From JAKFWF01 sp031429105 (GTDB lineage: Bacteria; Pseudomonadota; Alphaproteobacteria; Rhizobiales; Hyphomicrobiaceae): 64,000 nt of DNA. Location of the stretch: NCBI GenBank assembly GCA_031429105.1, contig JANOYV010000096.1:3889-67888 (forward strand). The letters run 5' to 3'. Shown piece after piece: positions 42,033-51,559 of the stretch (positions are counted from its first letter, which is position 1; each line of letters opens with the position of its first letter). Position numbers and translations under genes: made by a program. Below the pieces are notes generated by a model that did no database searches, was not told the origin of the DNA, and worked only from the letters and a program-made list of their open reading frames with translations.

Positions 42033-42734
42033 TCAGGCGCGCTTACGGGTCGTGCGCTGCTCAATACGTTTGGCGGCGCCCTCGGCAACAATCATACGTT
42101 TGACGAAGATGCCAGGTGTTACGATGTGGTCAGGATCAATTTGGCCGACGTCGACAAGGTGCTCGACCTGAGCGATCGTCATCCGACCTGCTGACGCCAT
42201 CATCGGATTGAAATTTCGCGCCGTCTTGCGGTAAACGAGGTTGCCCTCGGTGTCGCCCTTCCAGGCGTGAATGATCGACAGATCTGCGACCAGTCCGCGT
42301 TCCATGACGTAGCGCTCGCCGTCAAATTCCTGGATCTGCTTGCCATCGGCAATGACAGTGCCGTAACCGGTCTTGGTAAAGAATGCAGGTATGCCAGCGC
42401 CGCCAGCACGAATGCGCTCGGCAAGGGTGCCTTGCGGGTTGAACTCCAACTCAAGCTTGCCGGAGAGATATTGCTCGGCGAACAGCTTATTTTCTCCAAC
42501 GTAAGAAGAAATCATCTTTTTGATCTGCCCGGTCTCAAGCAGCAAGCCGAGCCCCGCACCGTCAATGCCGGCATTGTTGGAGATCACAGTCAAATTTTTC
42601 ACGCCCGACGACCGGATTGCAGCGATCAAGAGATCCGGAATACCGCACAAGCCAAAGCCGCCCGACATGACAACCATGCCGTCCTTTAGAACGCCTGCAA
42701 CTGCAGCGGTGGCGTCTGAGTAGACTTTGCCCAT
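42033..42734 (-). CDS. scoA: 3-Oxoacid CoA-transferase subunit A
   Basis: 233 residues from ATG 42734 (the frame extends 52 codons further without support). Motifs: DGMVVMSGGFGLCGIPDLLIAAI, NNAGIDGAGLGLLL, SYVGENKLFAEQYLSGKLELEFNPQGTLAERIRAGGAGIPAFFTKTGYGT. Typical SCOT/AtoD N-terminal CoA-binding subunit. GGAG lies upstream of the start. Operon with scoB and the deacylase. Confidence 0.92.
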   Translation of the reverse strand: MGKVYSDATAAVAGVLKDGMVVMSGGFGLCGIPDLLIAAIRSSGVKNLTVISNNAGIDGAGLGLLLETGQIKKMISSYVGENKLFAEQYLSGKLELEFNPQGTLAERIRAGGAGIPAFFTKTGYGTVIADGKQIQEFDGERYVMERGLVADLSIIHAWKGDTEGNLVYRKTARNFNPMMASAGRMTIAQVEHLVDVGQIDPDHIVTPGIFVKRMIVAEGAAKRIEQRTTRKRA

Positions 42735-43151
42735 GCGAGCCGATCTCCGAGGTTGTAAGGTTCGTGTTCGGAACCAAGGTGTTCCGACCAACGCGGACGA
42801 GTTGTTGCCGACAGAGCCAAAATGCGCCCCACTTGCGAGTGTTTTAGCTGCTTGTATCAAGCGCGCAAGTGCACAATTCAGCCTTTGCATAGGGCGGAGG
42901 GCGCAGCAGTGACCATAAATACACCCAACAACATTGCACGCAGAGGTATCACTTCGTCTGCAATACAGTTAAGCATGAAACAACTTCATATGAGTGATTC
43001 CGTCACTTGACGGCAACTGTGTTGGGCGCTGTTGCGCACTTGCCTGTTATTGCCTAAATAGCTTGATGTTGAGTTTCGCTGCGGGGTGTAGCAACCGCTG
43101 GCGAACGAGCACTTTTCAATCGGCGCCAAACGGACCAGAAGGCTGTACATC
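42735..43151. other. Intergenic region between scoA and the AsmA-like gene
   Basis: 417 bp. It should hold the divergent promoters of both genes. A perfect dyad CCGTCA-CT-TGACGG lies at 43000-43013. A 34-codon frame from GTG 42909 has no sequence support. I saw no RNA gene or mobile element. Confidence 0.45.
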
Positions 43152-44969
43152 ATGGCTAGATGGAGGGGAGATCGGCGTCGCGGCGGCGTAGCGCTTGTCC
43201 TGCTTGCTAGCCTGCTCGTGGTTGGCATCGCGCTCCCGATCATAGTGTCTGTTAGTTCCAACCGTATAACCGTCGTCCCAAGCAGCTTGGTCGCAGCACC
43301 ACGCGATAGCTTTATAATAACCCAACCAATCGCGCTCAGTTCTTCAGGGCTAGTTCGAATTGAGCACGGGACACTTTTTCCAGCTGACGCTGCAGGGCGA
43401 GCGTTGACCGTGCCGTTGAGCCCGTCGCAAATCGCTTCGGGCACGGCACGCTATGCGCTGCAAAATGCGCAACTTCGAATTCAAGCCGGACAACAGACTA
43501 TTGCCGTCGATCCACAATCGCCGATCATCGACGCACTTTCAAACCTGCAATTCGATACCTTGCTATTGCGCAACGCAACGGTTCACCTTCTGCTTCCTGA
43601 TGGTCGATCCGAGACAATCTCCGATATCGATGGGGAAATTTCCCCGCGCCGCAAAGCGACACTTCAGATCCAAGGCAAAGGTGCCCTTCGCGGTCAAAAA
43701 ATTTCATTCGAAAGCACAGTCGGGATCCCTGCTGACCAGCGGCTTGGGTCTACTGTTCCAATAAAACTTTCTCTAAAGAGCACCCTTCTTGAAGTAAATT
43801 TGGACGGCCGAGTAGGATTTGTTGGCCCGCCGCAAGTACAAGGCGCCGTCGATTTCTCGACACCGCACGTCCGCCAACTTGCACGATGGTTCGGCGCAGC
43901 ATGGCCCGGAGGTAATGGCTTGCGCAATCTCACCGGTCGCGGGCAGTTGGACTGGGCTGGTCCAGCGATGGCTTTTAATCGGGCAAACTTTGCAATTGAC
44001 GGTAACGAAGCCAACGGAACGCTAAACCTTCGCTTCACCGACACCAACCCGTCGATTGGCGGCACTTTGGCTCTGAAAACACTTGATCTATCGAAATATT
44101 TTCCATTCGTTTCGATCGCGCCAACGAGCGGCTTGAAAACGGTTTGGAATGCGGTCCTCGGCAACGACCTGTCGCTGCCGATCATTCAGAAGCTCGATGC
44201 CGATATCAGAATATCTGCTGACAAAGTTGTACTTGGCTCGCACCAGATCGGTCGATCAGCCGCCACCGTCACCGTTGCAAAGGGCATTCTCCTGGCTGAC
44301 GTTGGTGCGATTGAATTTGATGGTGGCCGCGGCACCGGTCAAATCAGCGCTGACATGAGCGGAGCGGTACCCAAGTTTGGTATGCGTGGCAGACTTGAAG
44401 AACTGGACACTGCCAAACTAACGACAACGTGGTTTGGACATGGCGTGCTAACTGGTCGCGCACTCCTCACCATGGATCTCACATCTGCGGCCAAAATAGG
44501 TGATGAACTCTTGCCCGTCACCAATGGACGCGTAAGCCTTGCGATGCGCAATGGTGGAAAAGTCGGTGTCGATCTGCTGGGTTTGATAACTGCCACCCAA
44601 AAACGCGCCGTTGAAGGTTGGGCGACCTATGGCAGAAATCAAACGTCATTTGACGATTTGGATGCAGCCCTTTCATTCCGCTCGGGAGCACTTGTTATTG
44701 ACGAATTGAAAGTGACATCAGGTAACAGTCTGACCAGTCTTGACGGCAATGTCGATCTTGCGAATTCAAAAATCAATTTAAAGGTCAAAACGACATTGAT
44801 GATCACAGCTGCAACGGCCACGGCAGAAGCACCACCGACCATTCTGCAGATTTTTGGCCTATGGGTGGCGCCGACCATCCGCAACGAGGCAACACCTGAT
44901 CGAGCAGCCGTGCCGTCTTCGTTTCCTCACGTGGAACCTTCAAACGTGCAGCGACCATCCAAACTTTAG
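43152..44969 (+). CDS. AsmA-like protein
   Basis: 605 residues. One N-terminal membrane segment (GVALVLLASLLVVGIALPIIVSV) followed by a long periplasmic, beta-rich region with repeated strand patterns (LRFTDTNPSIGGTLALKTLDLSKYF; IEFDGGRGTGQISADMSGAVPKFGMRGRLEELDTAKL). The C-terminal part (FDDLDAALSFRSGALVIDELKV...SLTSLDGNVDLANSKINLKV) is the AsmA_2/YhdP-type domain. Family members help move or arrange lipids at the outer membrane. AGAAGG precedes the start. It stands alone, convergent with dppF. Confidence 0.82.
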   Translation: MARWRGDRRRGGVALVLLASLLVVGIALPIIVSVSSNRITVVPSSLVAAPRDSFIITQPIALSSSGLVRIEHGTLFPADAAGRALTVPLSPSQIASGTARYALQNAQLRIQAGQQTIAVDPQSPIIDALSNLQFDTLLLRNATVHLLLPDGRSETISDIDGEISPRRKATLQIQGKGALRGQKISFESTVGIPADQRLGSTVPIKLSLKSTLLEVNLDGRVGFVGPPQVQGAVDFSTPHVRQLARWFGAAWPGGNGLRNLTGRGQLDWAGPAMAFNRANFAIDGNEANGTLNLRFTDTNPSIGGTLALKTLDLSKYFPFVSIAPTSGLKTVWNAVLGNDLSLPIIQKLDADIRISADKVVLGSHQIGRSAATVTVAKGILLADVGAIEFDGGRGTGQISADMSGAVPKFGMRGRLEELDTAKLTTTWFGHGVLTGRALLTMDLTSAAKIGDELLPVTNGRVSLAMRNGGKVGVDLLGLITATQKRAVEGWATYGRNQTSFDDLDAALSFRSGALVIDELKVTSGNSLTSLDGNVDLANSKINLKVKTTLMITAATATAEAPPTILQIFGLWVAPTIRNEATPDRAAVPSSFPHVEPSNVQRPSKL

Positions 44970-45035
44970 CTAACCTGCGACGCCAAGGCGACGTAATGCA
45001 CCACGCATATGGGATGCAATGCGCCGCTACTCGAT

Positions 45036-46061
45036 TTAATCGTTTAAATGACAGGCCGAGTGGCGACCCGACGCGATCACACGCAACTTTGGTGCCTCGA
45101 TACTGCATCGTGCAACCGCCACCGGACAACGCGGATGAAAGTGGCACCCTGACGGCGGATTGAGAGGCGAGGGAATCTCACCCTTTACCGGCCGAAATTT
45201 ACGTTTCTCGCGGCCTAGCCGCGGTACTTCGGCAAGCAAGGCACGCGCATACGGATGGTTTGGGCCTTTTGCAATCAACTCATCTGTTGGGGCCATCTCG
45301 ACGATTCGCCCCAGATACATGACCGCGATCCGGTCGGCGATATGCTGCACAACTCCCAAATCGTGACTGATAAACAGATACGTCAGATTAAAATCGCGAC
45401 GCAGATCCATGAACAAGTTGATCACTTGCGCCTGGATGGAAACATCGAGTGCGGCAATCGCTTCGTCGCAAACGAGAAACTCCGGCTTCACGGCGAGCGC
45501 ACGCGCAATGCCAATGCGACTGCGTTGTCCACCGGAAAACTGGTGCGGATAACGGCGCTTGAAATCCGGATCGAGTCCAACGCGCGTCAACATACTGTCG
45601 ACGTAGTCGGAGGCACCCTTACGCGTCGTCAAGCCATGCAGCAACGGCGCCTCGCCAACAATATCCTCGACCCGCGATCGCGGGTTCAGCGAGGCATACG
45701 GGTCTTGAAAGATCATTTGCACGGCAAGACGGGCGGCCCGCGCTTCTTCACCATCAAGCGAAGCGCGCGCTTGCCCCTTGAATAGAATTTCGCCTTCAGT
45801 CGCCGGCAGAAGTCCAGCGATCATGCGGCCGAGCGTTGATTTCCCGCAGCCGGACTCGCCAACGAGCCCCACAACTTCACCTTTCGCCAGTGTCAGGTCG
45901 ACATGATCGACCGCGTGAACGGTTTCCTCGACGGCACCCGAGCCGAGGCGGGCGGCCAATCGACCGGCCAAATCAAGGCGCTTCACAAAGCGCTTGGACA
46001 GTCCGCGGACTTCGATGATGGGGGCAGCGGTCGCGACGGCAACTGGGACTGTCGTGATCAT
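45036..46061 (-). CDS. Dpp/Opp-type importer, ATP-binding protein F
   Basis: 341 residues. Walker A GESGCGKST, signature FSGGQRSRIGIARALA, Walker B FLVCDEAIAALD, H-loop ISHDLGVVQH, and the C-terminal oligopeptide-type zinc region (CHFHPRCPVAVARC). A glycine-rich N-terminal extension of about 40 residues precedes the ATPase. Overlaps the D subunit (ATGA). Confidence 0.93.
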   Translation of the reverse strand: MITTVPVAVATAAPIIEVRGLSKRFVKRLDLAGRLAARLGSGAVEETVHAVDHVDLTLAKGEVVGLVGESGCGKSTLGRMIAGLLPATEGEILFKGQARASLDGEEARAARLAVQMIFQDPYASLNPRSRVEDIVGEAPLLHGLTTRKGASDYVDSMLTRVGLDPDFKRRYPHQFSGGQRSRIGIARALAVKPEFLVCDEAIAALDVSIQAQVINLFMDLRRDFNLTYLFISHDLGVVQHIADRIAVMYLGRIVEMAPTDELIAKGPNHPYARALLAEVPRLGREKRKFRPVKGEIPSPLNPPSGCHFHPRCPVAVARCSIEAPKLRVIASGRHSACHLND

Positions 46062-47041
46062 GCGACAGCCTCGGCGACAAGTGGCTTGCAGCAGCGCACG
46101 CTGCGTCCAAGTATCTGCTGCGATGGTATTTGTTGCTCACAACACTGCTGCGCGACGCGGGGACACCTTGCAGCAAACGCGCATCCATCAGGCAAATTGA
46201 GCAGCGACGGCGTCATTCCAGGGATCTGCGTGAGACGCGTTCCACGCTGGTTACGGGTCGGCACCGATCCAAGCAAGCCATGGGTATAGGGATGCAGCGG
46301 GTGGGCGATAACCTCATCGGCGGTTCCCGCTTCAACAACACGGCCGGCGTACATCACAGCAATCCGATCGGCGAGTGCCGCTATCACCGCCAAATCATGT
46401 GTGATCCAAACCATTGCCGTGCCAGTCTTACGACAGAGCTCCTGCGCTTCGAAAAGGATCTGCGCCTGTATCGTCACGTCGAGCGCAGTGGTTGGTTCGT
46501 CCGCGATCACAAGGTCGGGCTTGTTGATGAAGGCAATAGCAATGGCCACGCGCTGACGCATGCCACCGGATAGCTCATGGGGGTAGGCTACCAGACGGCG
46601 CTCGGGCGCTGGAATACCAACCAGAGCCAGAGCTTCACGCGCACGCTCAAGTGCTGCCTTCCGGCCGATATTCTCGTGCGCCAACACCGTCTCGACCATT
46701 TGCGTATCGATGCGCAGGACCGGGTTGAGCGTCATCATCGGGTCTTGGAAAATCATCGATATGCGATTACCCCGCAATGATCGCAACCGCTCCTCGTTGA
46801 GCGTTGCCAGATCCTCGCCTTTGAAGCGAATTGCACCGGACACGATCAGTCCTGGCGGATCAATCAGCCCCAAAATAGAAAATCCCGTAATCGACTTGCC
46901 AGAGCCCGACTCTCCGACGAGCCCCAGGATTTCCCCCGCATTGACGTGGAAGCTCACACCATCGACAGCCTTGACGACGCCGGCCTTGGTGAAAAAATGT
47001 GTTTTCAGATTGTCGACTTCGAGCGTCGGTGCAGCGCTCAT
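46058..47041 (-). CDS. Dpp/Opp-type importer, ATP-binding protein D
   Basis: 327 residues. Walker A GESGSGKSI, signature LSGGMRQRVAIAIAFI, Walker B LVIADEPTTALD, H-loop ITHDLAVIAALAD, C-terminal CAFAARCPRVAQQC cluster. D-type subunit partnered with F. Both stops and starts overlap neighbours by ATGA. Confidence 0.93.
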   Translation of the reverse strand: MSAAPTLEVDNLKTHFFTKAGVVKAVDGVSFHVNAGEILGLVGESGSGKSITGFSILGLIDPPGLIVSGAIRFKGEDLATLNEERLRSLRGNRISMIFQDPMMTLNPVLRIDTQMVETVLAHENIGRKAALERAREALALVGIPAPERRLVAYPHELSGGMRQRVAIAIAFINKPDLVIADEPTTALDVTIQAQILFEAQELCRKTGTAMVWITHDLAVIAALADRIAVMYAGRVVEAGTADEVIAHPLHPYTHGLLGSVPTRNQRGTRLTQIPGMTPSLLNLPDGCAFAARCPRVAQQCCEQQIPSQQILGRSVRCCKPLVAEAVA

Positions 47042-47955
47042 CGTTTCAACCTTGGGTTCAATACATCGCGCAGCTGGTCACCGACGAGATTGATCGCAAC
47101 GATCGTCACAAGCAGGACGAGACCCGGGAAGAAGCTGATCCAGTATTTTCCCGATAACATGTATTCAAAACCGTTGGAGATCAGCAGCCCCAGTGACGGC
47201 TCGGTCTGCGGCAGGCCGACGCCCAGGAATGACAGCGTCGCCTCGAGCGCAATGGCATGTGCTGTCTGGACCGTTGCCACGACGATCAGCGGCGCAATGC
47301 AGTTCGGTAGAATGTGCTTGAACAGGATGCGCGGCGACGACAGCCCAAGGCAGCGGGCCGCCTCAACATATTCCTTGCGGGCTTCGACCAATGCCGTACC
47401 CCGCACCGTGCGGGCATAATAAGCCCACTGCACCGTCACGAGTGCAATGATGATCTTGTCGATGCCTTTGCCCAATACCGCGATAAGCATCAGTGCCAGT
47501 AGAATCGCCGGGAACGACAGCTGCAAATCAACAATTCGCATGATCAGGTTCTCGACCCGGCCACCGGTATAGGCCGCGGTCATGCCGACGGCGGTACCCA
47601 CGATCATAGCAATCAGGCCAGACATCACACCGACAATCAGCGAAATACGCAGACCGTAGATCATTGCGCTCAACAGATCACGGCCAGCGCCGTCGGTGCC
47701 GAGCCAGTGTGTATAGTTACCCGACGACTTCGTACCTGGCGGTAGACGGCTGTCCAACACATCCACTTGCGCGAGGTCATACGGGTTCTGCGGTGTGATC
47801 CAGGGCGCGAGAACCGCTAGGCCGATGAGAACCATCATCAGGCCCAAAGCAAAAGCCGCAACCCGGCTTTCCAGATACTCCGATGCAAATCGTCGAAACG
47901 GCGTCTCGACGACCGCCTTCGGCTTAGCAGCAATGGGTGCCTCAGCGATGCTCAT
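47038..47955 (-). CDS. Dpp/Opp-type importer, permease C
   Basis: 305 residues, about six membrane segments, N-terminal first segment in AFALGLMMVLIGLAVLAPW. GTDGAGRDLLSAMIYGLRISLIVG is the DppC hallmark; the cytoplasmic loop is EYVEAARCLGLSSPRILFKHILPN. Pairs with permease B. ATGA overlaps on both sides. Confidence 0.94.
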   Translation of the reverse strand: MSIAEAPIAAKPKAVVETPFRRFASEYLESRVAAFALGLMMVLIGLAVLAPWITPQNPYDLAQVDVLDSRLPPGTKSSGNYTHWLGTDGAGRDLLSAMIYGLRISLIVGVMSGLIAMIVGTAVGMTAAYTGGRVENLIMRIVDLQLSFPAILLALMLIAVLGKGIDKIIIALVTVQWAYYARTVRGTALVEARKEYVEAARCLGLSSPRILFKHILPNCIAPLIVVATVQTAHAIALEATLSFLGVGLPQTEPSLGLLISNGFEYMLSGKYWISFFPGLVLLVTIVAINLVGDQLRDVLNPRLKR

Positions 47956-48929
47956 GCGCTGCCCTCACCAAGTCGCACCCGTGGATCGAGGATGGAATAC
48001 AAAACATCGACGACAAGGTTGATCACAACAAACATCAGCACAATCAGGATCAGGTAGGCGACAATCACAGGACGGTCGAGACTCTGGATTGCCTGAATCA
48101 AAAGTTTGCCCATGCCGGGCCAGGAAAATATCGTCTCGGTCACCACCGAGAACGCAACGAGATTGCCGAACTCGAGACCGAGCACTGTGACCACGGGGAT
48201 CAGGATATTTTTCAACAGGTGGACACCAACCACGCGCCGGTTCGACAACCCCTTGGCACGGGCGAACTTTATGTAATCCTGATGAATAGCCTCACGGGTA
48301 CCAGCCCGCGTCAGCCGGATGACCAGACTAATCTTCAACAGCGCTAAATTGAGGGCTGGCAGCAGAATGTGCGACAGACCGTTCAAGGTAAACAGACTCG
48401 ACGTGATCCCGAGATAAGTCGCCGTTTCGCCGCGCCCGGTCGATGGCAACCAACCGAGGATCACGGCAAACACCATGATCAACATCAAACCGACCCAGAA
48501 TGTCGGCAACGAGAAGCCGACGATCGAACCGGCCATAATGATCTTCGAGAACACGCCTTCCGGCTTCAATCCGGCATAGAGCCCCAGCGGGATACCGAAG
48601 ACGACCGCCATCGTGACAGCGGTGAGCGCAAGCTCGATCGTCGCTGGCATGCGCTGCACAATGACCTTCAGTGCCGATTCGCCAAAGATGAAAGAACGAC
48701 CGAGATCACCGCGCAACGCGCCGGTCAGAAAATGCCAGTACTGCTCCCATATTGGCCGATCAAGACCCAGCGCCTTGATCGCCGCCTCGATGTCCTTTTG
48801 ATCTGCCTGGGGATTGATCAGCATGTAAACCGGGTCGCCGACCACATGCACACCGAAGAACACGATCAACGACATTACGAATACGACGCCAATGCTCTGG
48901 GTGAGGCGTCGGAGTACAAATGCAGTCAT
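47952..48929 (-). CDS. Dpp/Opp-type importer, permease B
   Basis: 325 residues, six membrane segments. DppB features: RRLTQSIGVVFVMSLIVFF at the start, GLYAGLKPEGVF, GFSLPTFWVGLMLI, loop DYIKFARAKGLSNRRVVGVHLLKN, and TETIFSWPGMGKLLIQAI. It is 43 bp after the binding-protein gene. Confidence 0.94.
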   Translation of the reverse strand: MTAFVLRRLTQSIGVVFVMSLIVFFGVHVVGDPVYMLINPQADQKDIEAAIKALGLDRPIWEQYWHFLTGALRGDLGRSFIFGESALKVIVQRMPATIELALTAVTMAVVFGIPLGLYAGLKPEGVFSKIIMAGSIVGFSLPTFWVGLMLIMVFAVILGWLPSTGRGETATYLGITSSLFTLNGLSHILLPALNLALLKISLVIRLTRAGTREAIHQDYIKFARAKGLSNRRVVGVHLLKNILIPVVTVLGLEFGNLVAFSVVTETIFSWPGMGKLLIQAIQSLDRPVIVAYLILIVLMFVVINLVVDVLYSILDPRVRLGEGSA

Positions 48930-48972
48930 TCCCGGCCTCCCCCTCGTCTCGCTGCGTCCGTCCGACCAATCG

Positions 48973-50562
48973 CTAGTCTTTGGTCACACCCATAACGAGG
49001 GTGTACTCATTGGAGCGCGCTGCGATCTTCAGCCCCTTTTTCGCCCCCCAGGTATTGATCGGATAGTGCGACGGGATGATTGCCACGTCATCCATGGCCA
49101 GTTCGACCGCCTGGGACAACAACGCTGCCCGCTTCACATCATCGACCGTTGCCAAAGCATCAGCGGTCAATTGGTCGACCTGCGCGTTCGAGTAGCGCCC
49201 ACGATTGGCCGTGCCGGTTCCCTTATCTTTATCGAACGTGCCGACCAGAGGTTTCAACGAGCCCGACGTTTCGCTGGTATCAGAGCTCCACCCGACAAGA
49301 ATGAACGAGAACTCCGGAAGACCCGCTGCACCTGCAGATGCGCGCGTGAAGAAAACCGCCGGCGGCAATGTTTCGATCGACGTTTCAATTCCAAGTCGCG
49401 TCAACATCTGGGCGACCGCCTCAGCGATTTTGACGTCGTTGGTGTAACGGCCATTGGGGCCATGCAACGTCATCTTGAAGCCATTCGGGAAGCCTGCCTC
49501 AGTCAACAACTTCTTGGCGCCCTCCAGATCAAACGGAACTGGCTTGACCTTAGCTGACACGCCAAAGAACTGATCGGCAAGGAATTGGCCGGCCGGCAGC
49601 GCAACGCCTTCCATCACTCGGGAGACAATCGCATCGCGGTTGATCGCTTTCGAAAGCGCTAGCCTTACGCGTTTATCGCGCAATGGGTTCTTGATCGCTG
49701 AGCCATCCTTGGCTTTGATAAACGGCGTTTCTTCGCGGAACTGATCCATATGGAAATAGATCACGCGGTTCGACACGCCTTGGCTCAACGAAATCTTCGG
49801 TTCTTTCTTTAGGCGTTCGATATCAGCAGTCGGCACGTCGTCGATAATATCGACGTCACCTGCCAAAAGTGCTGCAACGCGCGCCGGACCGGCCTTAATC
49901 GGTTTGAACGTCACTTTGTCGTAGGCGGCCTTGGTGCCCCAGTAATCGGGGTTTTTTACCATTTCTATTTTATCGCCGGGGACAAACGAGCCGAACTTGA
50001 ACGGACCGGTTCCCACGGCCGCTTTGCCGGAATTGTAATCTTCGGTCTTGGCACCATCGCCTGACTTCTTTGAAACGATCAGAAGGTTGGTCAACTCCGT
50101 CGGCAGCAGCGGGGCAGGTGCTGGCGTCGAGACTTGGATCGTCAAGTCGTCAATTTTTTTCAGCGTTTTGCCTTTGATGGATGAGGCAAAGCTAGACGGG
50201 CTGTTCGGCACGTTGGGTGCGCGTTCGAAGGTAAAGACAACATCGTCAGCCGTGAACGGCGCACCGTCGTGCCATTTCACGCCAGCCCGCAGCTTGAACT
50301 CCCAGATATTGCCGTCGAGCACTTTCCAGCTTTCGGCAAGCCCAGGCACCAACTTGCCGGCTGGGTCCGTCTCGACCAGACGCTCGAAGATGTGGCTGAG
50401 AAGTGCATTATTCGGCGTCAGGTTATGGAAATGCGGGTCCATGGCAGACGGTTCAGCGGCGAGGCCAATTTTCAGATCTTCGGCCATCAACGGCGCAGCT
50501 GCACCGATAGCCAACCCAAAGATTGCAGCCGATATCTGGCCAATTTGTCTGAACTTGATCAT
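48973..50562 (-). CDS. Dpp/Opp-type importer, periplasmic substrate-binding protein
   Basis: 529 residues with a signal peptide (MIKFRQIGQISAAIFGLAIG, cleavage at LMA-EDL). SBP family 5: AAEPSAMDPHFHNLTPNNALLSHIFE, WEFKLRAGVKWHDGAPFTADDVVFTFERA, PDYWGTKAAYDKVTF. First gene of a five-gene importer operon. Ligand (dipeptide, glutathione, or another small amide) cannot be read. A decayed LysR gene diverges upstream, so the operon has probably lost its own regulator. Confidence 0.94.
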   Translation of the reverse strand: MIKFRQIGQISAAIFGLAIGAAAPLMAEDLKIGLAAEPSAMDPHFHNLTPNNALLSHIFERLVETDPAGKLVPGLAESWKVLDGNIWEFKLRAGVKWHDGAPFTADDVVFTFERAPNVPNSPSSFASSIKGKTLKKIDDLTIQVSTPAPAPLLPTELTNLLIVSKKSGDGAKTEDYNSGKAAVGTGPFKFGSFVPGDKIEMVKNPDYWGTKAAYDKVTFKPIKAGPARVAALLAGDVDIIDDVPTADIERLKKEPKISLSQGVSNRVIYFHMDQFREETPFIKAKDGSAIKNPLRDKRVRLALSKAINRDAIVSRVMEGVALPAGQFLADQFFGVSAKVKPVPFDLEGAKKLLTEAGFPNGFKMTLHGPNGRYTNDVKIAEAVAQMLTRLGIETSIETLPPAVFFTRASAGAAGLPEFSFILVGWSSDTSETSGSLKPLVGTFDKDKGTGTANRGRYSNAQVDQLTADALATVDDVKRAALLSQAVELAMDDVAIIPSHYPINTWGAKKGLKIAARSNEYTLVMGVTKD

Positions 50563-50721
50563 CGATGCACTCTTTCGTTGCCAGCCACACTCACGGAAAC
50601 GCTAGCATACGAAAAACGCACGTAGAAGGCTGTACATTATGCGTTTTGGTCATAGATTGATGCGTCGTCCAAGCGAAACACCCGACTGGCGCACCAGATA
50701 CCACCATTGGGACTCGTAAAC

Positions 50722-51517
50722 ATGCGCCATTCCTATCGCAGCCTTCGCGAGTTCGAGGCTCTGCGCATGTTGATTGCAACCGGCACTGCAACTGCCGCCG
50801 CCCGACGTCTGGGTATTTCACAATCGGCCGTCAGTCGTGCCATTACACAGTTGGAAACACGGCTTGGTCAAGTGCTGTTCGAGCGCCGCCAGGGCCGCAT
50901 GTCGCCGACCGCCGACTATCGCCCATCAGTTTCTTGCCGCACGGATCGCTTCGTTCCAAAAGGCGCACCCAGGGCAGAAGGTTACATTTGAAATTCAAAC
51001 CGGCGACGAAGTGCTGGCCGGCGTAGCGGATCAGCGCCATGACATCGGCATCACCGATCTCAGTGCGGAACACGCAGGCGTCAGGTTCGAGCCGTTTTTT
51101 CGAACATAAGCGGTGTGCATCTTTGCCAAGGGCAACGCGCTCTCAAAATTGAAAACGATTTCAATCGAGGATCTGGCTGATCAACCTTTGGTCGTTGTGA
51201 CCCGCCGCCACTGCGTCTGATCCATCATCGAAATCATGTTTGCAGCCGCTGGAGTGGAACCGAAGATTGTGACGGAAACAGCAACATTCGTCGCGCTGGT
51301 AGAGCTTGTTCGCCGCGGGCTTGGCTGCGCAATTCTCAACCCGTTCCCCGGAGGTTATGGCCTGGACCCATCGGTCGAAATGCGATTGTTACATCCAGGC
51401 TTCAGATACCAGACGTGCTTCATTACGGCGGCTGCAAAGCTTTTGCCAGCACTAGGGCGCACATTCCGGCACGTCAGACAGAATCTAGGCAAATACCCGT
51501 ATTGCGTGTCGTGCTGA
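50722..51517 (+). pseudogene. LysR-family regulator, broken by a frameshift and two stops
   Basis: The intact N-terminus (from ATG 50722) is a LysR HTH: LREFEALRMLIATGTATAAA, RRLGISQSAVSRAITQLETR, LGQVLFERRQGRMSPTA. After about 50910 the frame turns to nonsense and stops at 50991, while the +1 frame picks up a LysR effector domain (FLAARIASFQKAHPGQKVTF, VADQRHDIGITDL), missing perhaps 20-35 linker residues. That frame hits TAA at 51107-51109 and TGA at 51218-51220, then goes on (FVALVELVRRGLGCAILNPFP) to 51517. With three lesions this is a pseudogene, not a sequencing slip. It diverges from the importer operon and was probably its regulator. Confidence 0.88.
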
Positions 51518-51559
51518 AGGAAGGTTCGCTAGCCGCGAGGCCAGCGAACCTGAAAGTCA

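Noticed and set aside
42909..43010. 34-codon frame upstream of the AsmA-like gene
   Set aside because: GTG start without ribosome site and no recognisable features; more likely promoter DNA.
43137..50637. Direct repeat AGAAGGCTGTACAT at 43137 and 50624
   Set aside because: Several 14-base matches are expected by chance in 64 kb; the contexts (ribosome site of one gene, plain gap of another) do not match.
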